Positions 6,142 through 7,074 of a stretch of 7,074 bases of DNA are shown here, piece by piece. The DNA is taken from positions 1-7,074 of the forward strand of contig DGQS01000036.1 of NCBI GenBank assembly GCA_002389785.1, in the 5' to 3' direction. The stretch comes from Bacteroidetes bacterium UBA4408. Lineage in GTDB: Bacteria; Bacteroidota; Bacteroidia; UBA4408. Below the pieces are notes generated by a model that was not told where the DNA came from, ran no database searches, and was given only the letters and a program-made list of their open reading frames with translations. The position numbers were made by a program, and so were the translations under genes. The stretch's first letter is position 1, and each line of letters starts with the position of its first letter.

Positions 6142-6751
6142 GAGCGGGAAGCAATTTGTTGGTTTGTTCGATAAATTCGAGAACAGCCTCTTTACCGTCG
6201 GTATTCACCGAAGAAGTAAAAAATTGTTTAGGTAATTCTTCCCAATAGTCCAACATTTTTTTATTGTAAATTTTAAGATTCTTGTTGAATTCGTTGATGT
6301 GCAATTTGTCTTTTTTGGTAAATACCATAACAAAGGGAATTCCTTTTTCACCAAGCCATTGCATAAATTCGAGGTCAATTTTTTGAGGTTCGAGGCGAGA
6401 ATCAATCAATACAAAAAGGCAGAGTAAATTTTCGCGTTTTAAGATATATTCCTGTAAAAATTTCCCCCAACGTTCTTTTAGTGTTTTACTTACTTTGGCA
6501 TATCCATAACCAGGTAAATCTACCAGGTACCAAGGATCGCTCTTTTCGTTTATGATAAAGTGATTTATGAGTTGTGTTTTGCCTGGTTTCCCGGAAGTTT
6601 TAGCTAAGTTTTTAATGCCACAGAGCATGTTAATTAACGACGATTTTCCCACGTTACTGCGTCCAATAAATGCATACTCGGGCAGCTTGCGAGTTGGTGA
6701 TTTCTTATAATCGGTGTTGCTGATTACAAAGCTTGCAGTTTTAATTTCCAA
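6131..6751 (-). CDS. engB: Ribosome biogenesis GTPase EngB/YihA (YsxC), probable TTG start
   Basis: This essential-type TRAFAC GTPase assists large-ribosomal-subunit assembly in the cytosol. From the TTG at 6751 it is 206 aa, a normal family length. All GTPase motifs are present: G1 GRSNVGKS (30-37), G2 threonine in PGKTQLINHF (T59), G3 DLPG (78-81) followed by YGYAKVSK, G4 TKKD (145-148), and a G5-like SSV (180-182). The frame has no ATG before the G1 loop. The only starts are GTG at 6802 (223 aa) and TTG at 6751, where translation begins MEIKTASFVISN, the usual family N-terminus. The extra 17 residues of the GTG form are not family-like, and a TAnnTTTG promoter box lies inside them, so TTG is preferred. 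The GTPase identity is very secure; the start is an inference. Confidence 0.93.
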   Translation of the reverse strand: MEIKTASFVISNTDYKKSPTRKLPEYAFIGRSNVGKSSLINMLCGIKNLAKTSGKPGKTQLINHFIINEKSDPWYLVDLPGYGYAKVSKTLKERWGKFLQEYILKRENLLCLFVLIDSRLEPQKIDLEFMQWLGEKGIPFVMVFTKKDKLHINEFNKNLKIYNKKMLDYWEELPKQFFTSSVNTDGKEAVLEFIEQTNKLLPAQKQ

Positions 6752-6786
6752 AATATCGGGAGTAAAGTTAATTGCAGTGTATGGTG

Positions 6787-6817
6787 CAAAGGTAACAATC
6801 ACTATGCTTTATGGAAA
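6787..6817 (-). promoter_or_regulatory. Candidate promoter of engB
   Basis: On the minus strand, TTTC (6817-6814), a 19-nt spacer and TACCTTTG (6794-6787) match the Bacteroidota TTTG / TAnnTTTG promoter, with an exact -7 box and one mismatch in the -33 box. Transcription would start around 6780, downstream of the GTG at 6802 and about 29 nt before the TTG at 6751. This supports the TTG start of engB. Confidence 0.5.
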
Positions 6818-6847
6818 TGAATTGGTAGAAAACTCACAGGCCGTTTT

Positions 6848-7057
6848 TTATAGTACATGATGGCTATTAATCTTAGCATCTACCCTGTACCCTCGAAGCT
6901 GAGCTTCGCGGGTACAAGGGGTTATTCTTAATTCACTTGCTTTAAGAATCGCTAAATACTTCTTTAATGTATTGCGTGCAATCCCTGTTTGTTGGGCAAT
7001 TTGAAGCTTACTACTTCCTTGAAGATGTAAGCGTAAGAGTTGTCTTAGTTTGTTCAT
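6848..7057 (-). pseudogene. Truncated IS21-type transposase (IstA) N-terminal remnant
   Basis: The frame encodes 69 aa from the ATG at 7057. Residues 1-43 (MNKLRQLLRL..., with helix-turn-helix core SKLQIAQQTGIARNTLKKYL) resemble the N-terminal DNA-binding domain of IstA transposases of the IS21 family, which normally run to several hundred residues. After about residue 44 the similarity stops. The remaining codons (RITPCTREAQLRGYRVDAK and the tail) are read from a palindromic repeat and unrelated DNA up to a stop at 6848. There is no integrase catalytic (DDE) domain and no istB; the next gene is engB. It is therefore most likely a degraded 5' stub of an insertion element. A small stand-alone HTH protein is the alternative. 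The window ends 17 nt upstream of the start, so a terminal inverted repeat cannot be looked for. Confidence 0.6.
6883..6920. repeat. Large imperfect palindrome at the end of the IstA-like stub
   Basis: The arms TGTACCC-T-CGAAGCT (6886-6900) and AGCTTCG-C-GGGTACA (6902-6916) pair around a single central G, with one mismatch (6893/6909). Allowing one bulged A (6917), CCC (6883-6885) also pairs with GGG (6918-6920), giving about 17 base pairs. It is more GC-rich than its surroundings and has no T-run on either strand, so it does not look like an ordinary terminator. It has the appearance of a dispersed palindromic repeat (REP/MITE-like) or a relic of mobile-element insertion. It lies exactly where the transposase similarity breaks off. 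Confidence 0.75.
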
Positions 7058-7074
7058 GCTTATCGGGTTGTTTG

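Noticed and set aside
6883..6920. Palindrome as an intrinsic terminator
   Set aside because: No T-run follows on either strand, and the reading frame on the minus strand continues through it.

Overview
The window looks like an AT-rich chromosomal segment of a member of the Bacteroidota (Bacteroidetes). The main reasons are an adjacent gldB-gldC pair (gliding-motility genes of that phylum), a PorT-type outer-membrane beta-barrel gene, a Bacteroidota-type ammonia-dependent NAD synthetase, start codons without Shine-Dalgarno sequences, and promoter-like TAnnTTTG boxes (the phylum's -7 consensus). The order or family cannot be fixed from this sequence.

Layout. Positions 1-2988 are a plus-strand envelope/polysaccharide block: the 3' end of an LptF/LptG-family LPS-export permease gene, a GT4 glycosyltransferase overlapping it by 23 nt, and, 45 nt further on, a membrane-anchored GT2 glycosyltransferase. 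This block converges on nadE (minus, 3011-3796). Upstream of nadE on the same strand is a 258-aa signal-peptide-bearing beta-barrel protein gene (3868-4644), separated from nadE by a strong intrinsic terminator. That gene is divergent from gldB (4703-5716), which is followed in the same direction by gldC (5761-6093). A terminator-like hairpin closes gldBC and reaches into the end of the convergent engB/yihA gene (minus). engB has no ATG start; a promoter box and family length both favour a TTG start at 6751. The right edge holds a stub of an IS21-type transposase (IstA) N-terminus whose reading frame runs into a large imperfect palindrome.

How the genes relate. The left block suggests cell-surface glycan synthesis linked to LPS transport. 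The central block combines an outer-membrane barrel with the gliding lipoprotein GldB and its small partner-gene product GldC. nadE and engB are housekeeping genes. I see no CRISPR array, defence island, tRNA or rRNA, and no gene-free stretch above 300 nt. Nothing clearly amounts to a new multi-gene system. The most distinctive items are the palindrome built into the IstA stub, the non-ATG start of engB, and the possible distant kinship of GldB to zinc-protease-like proteins without the metal site.
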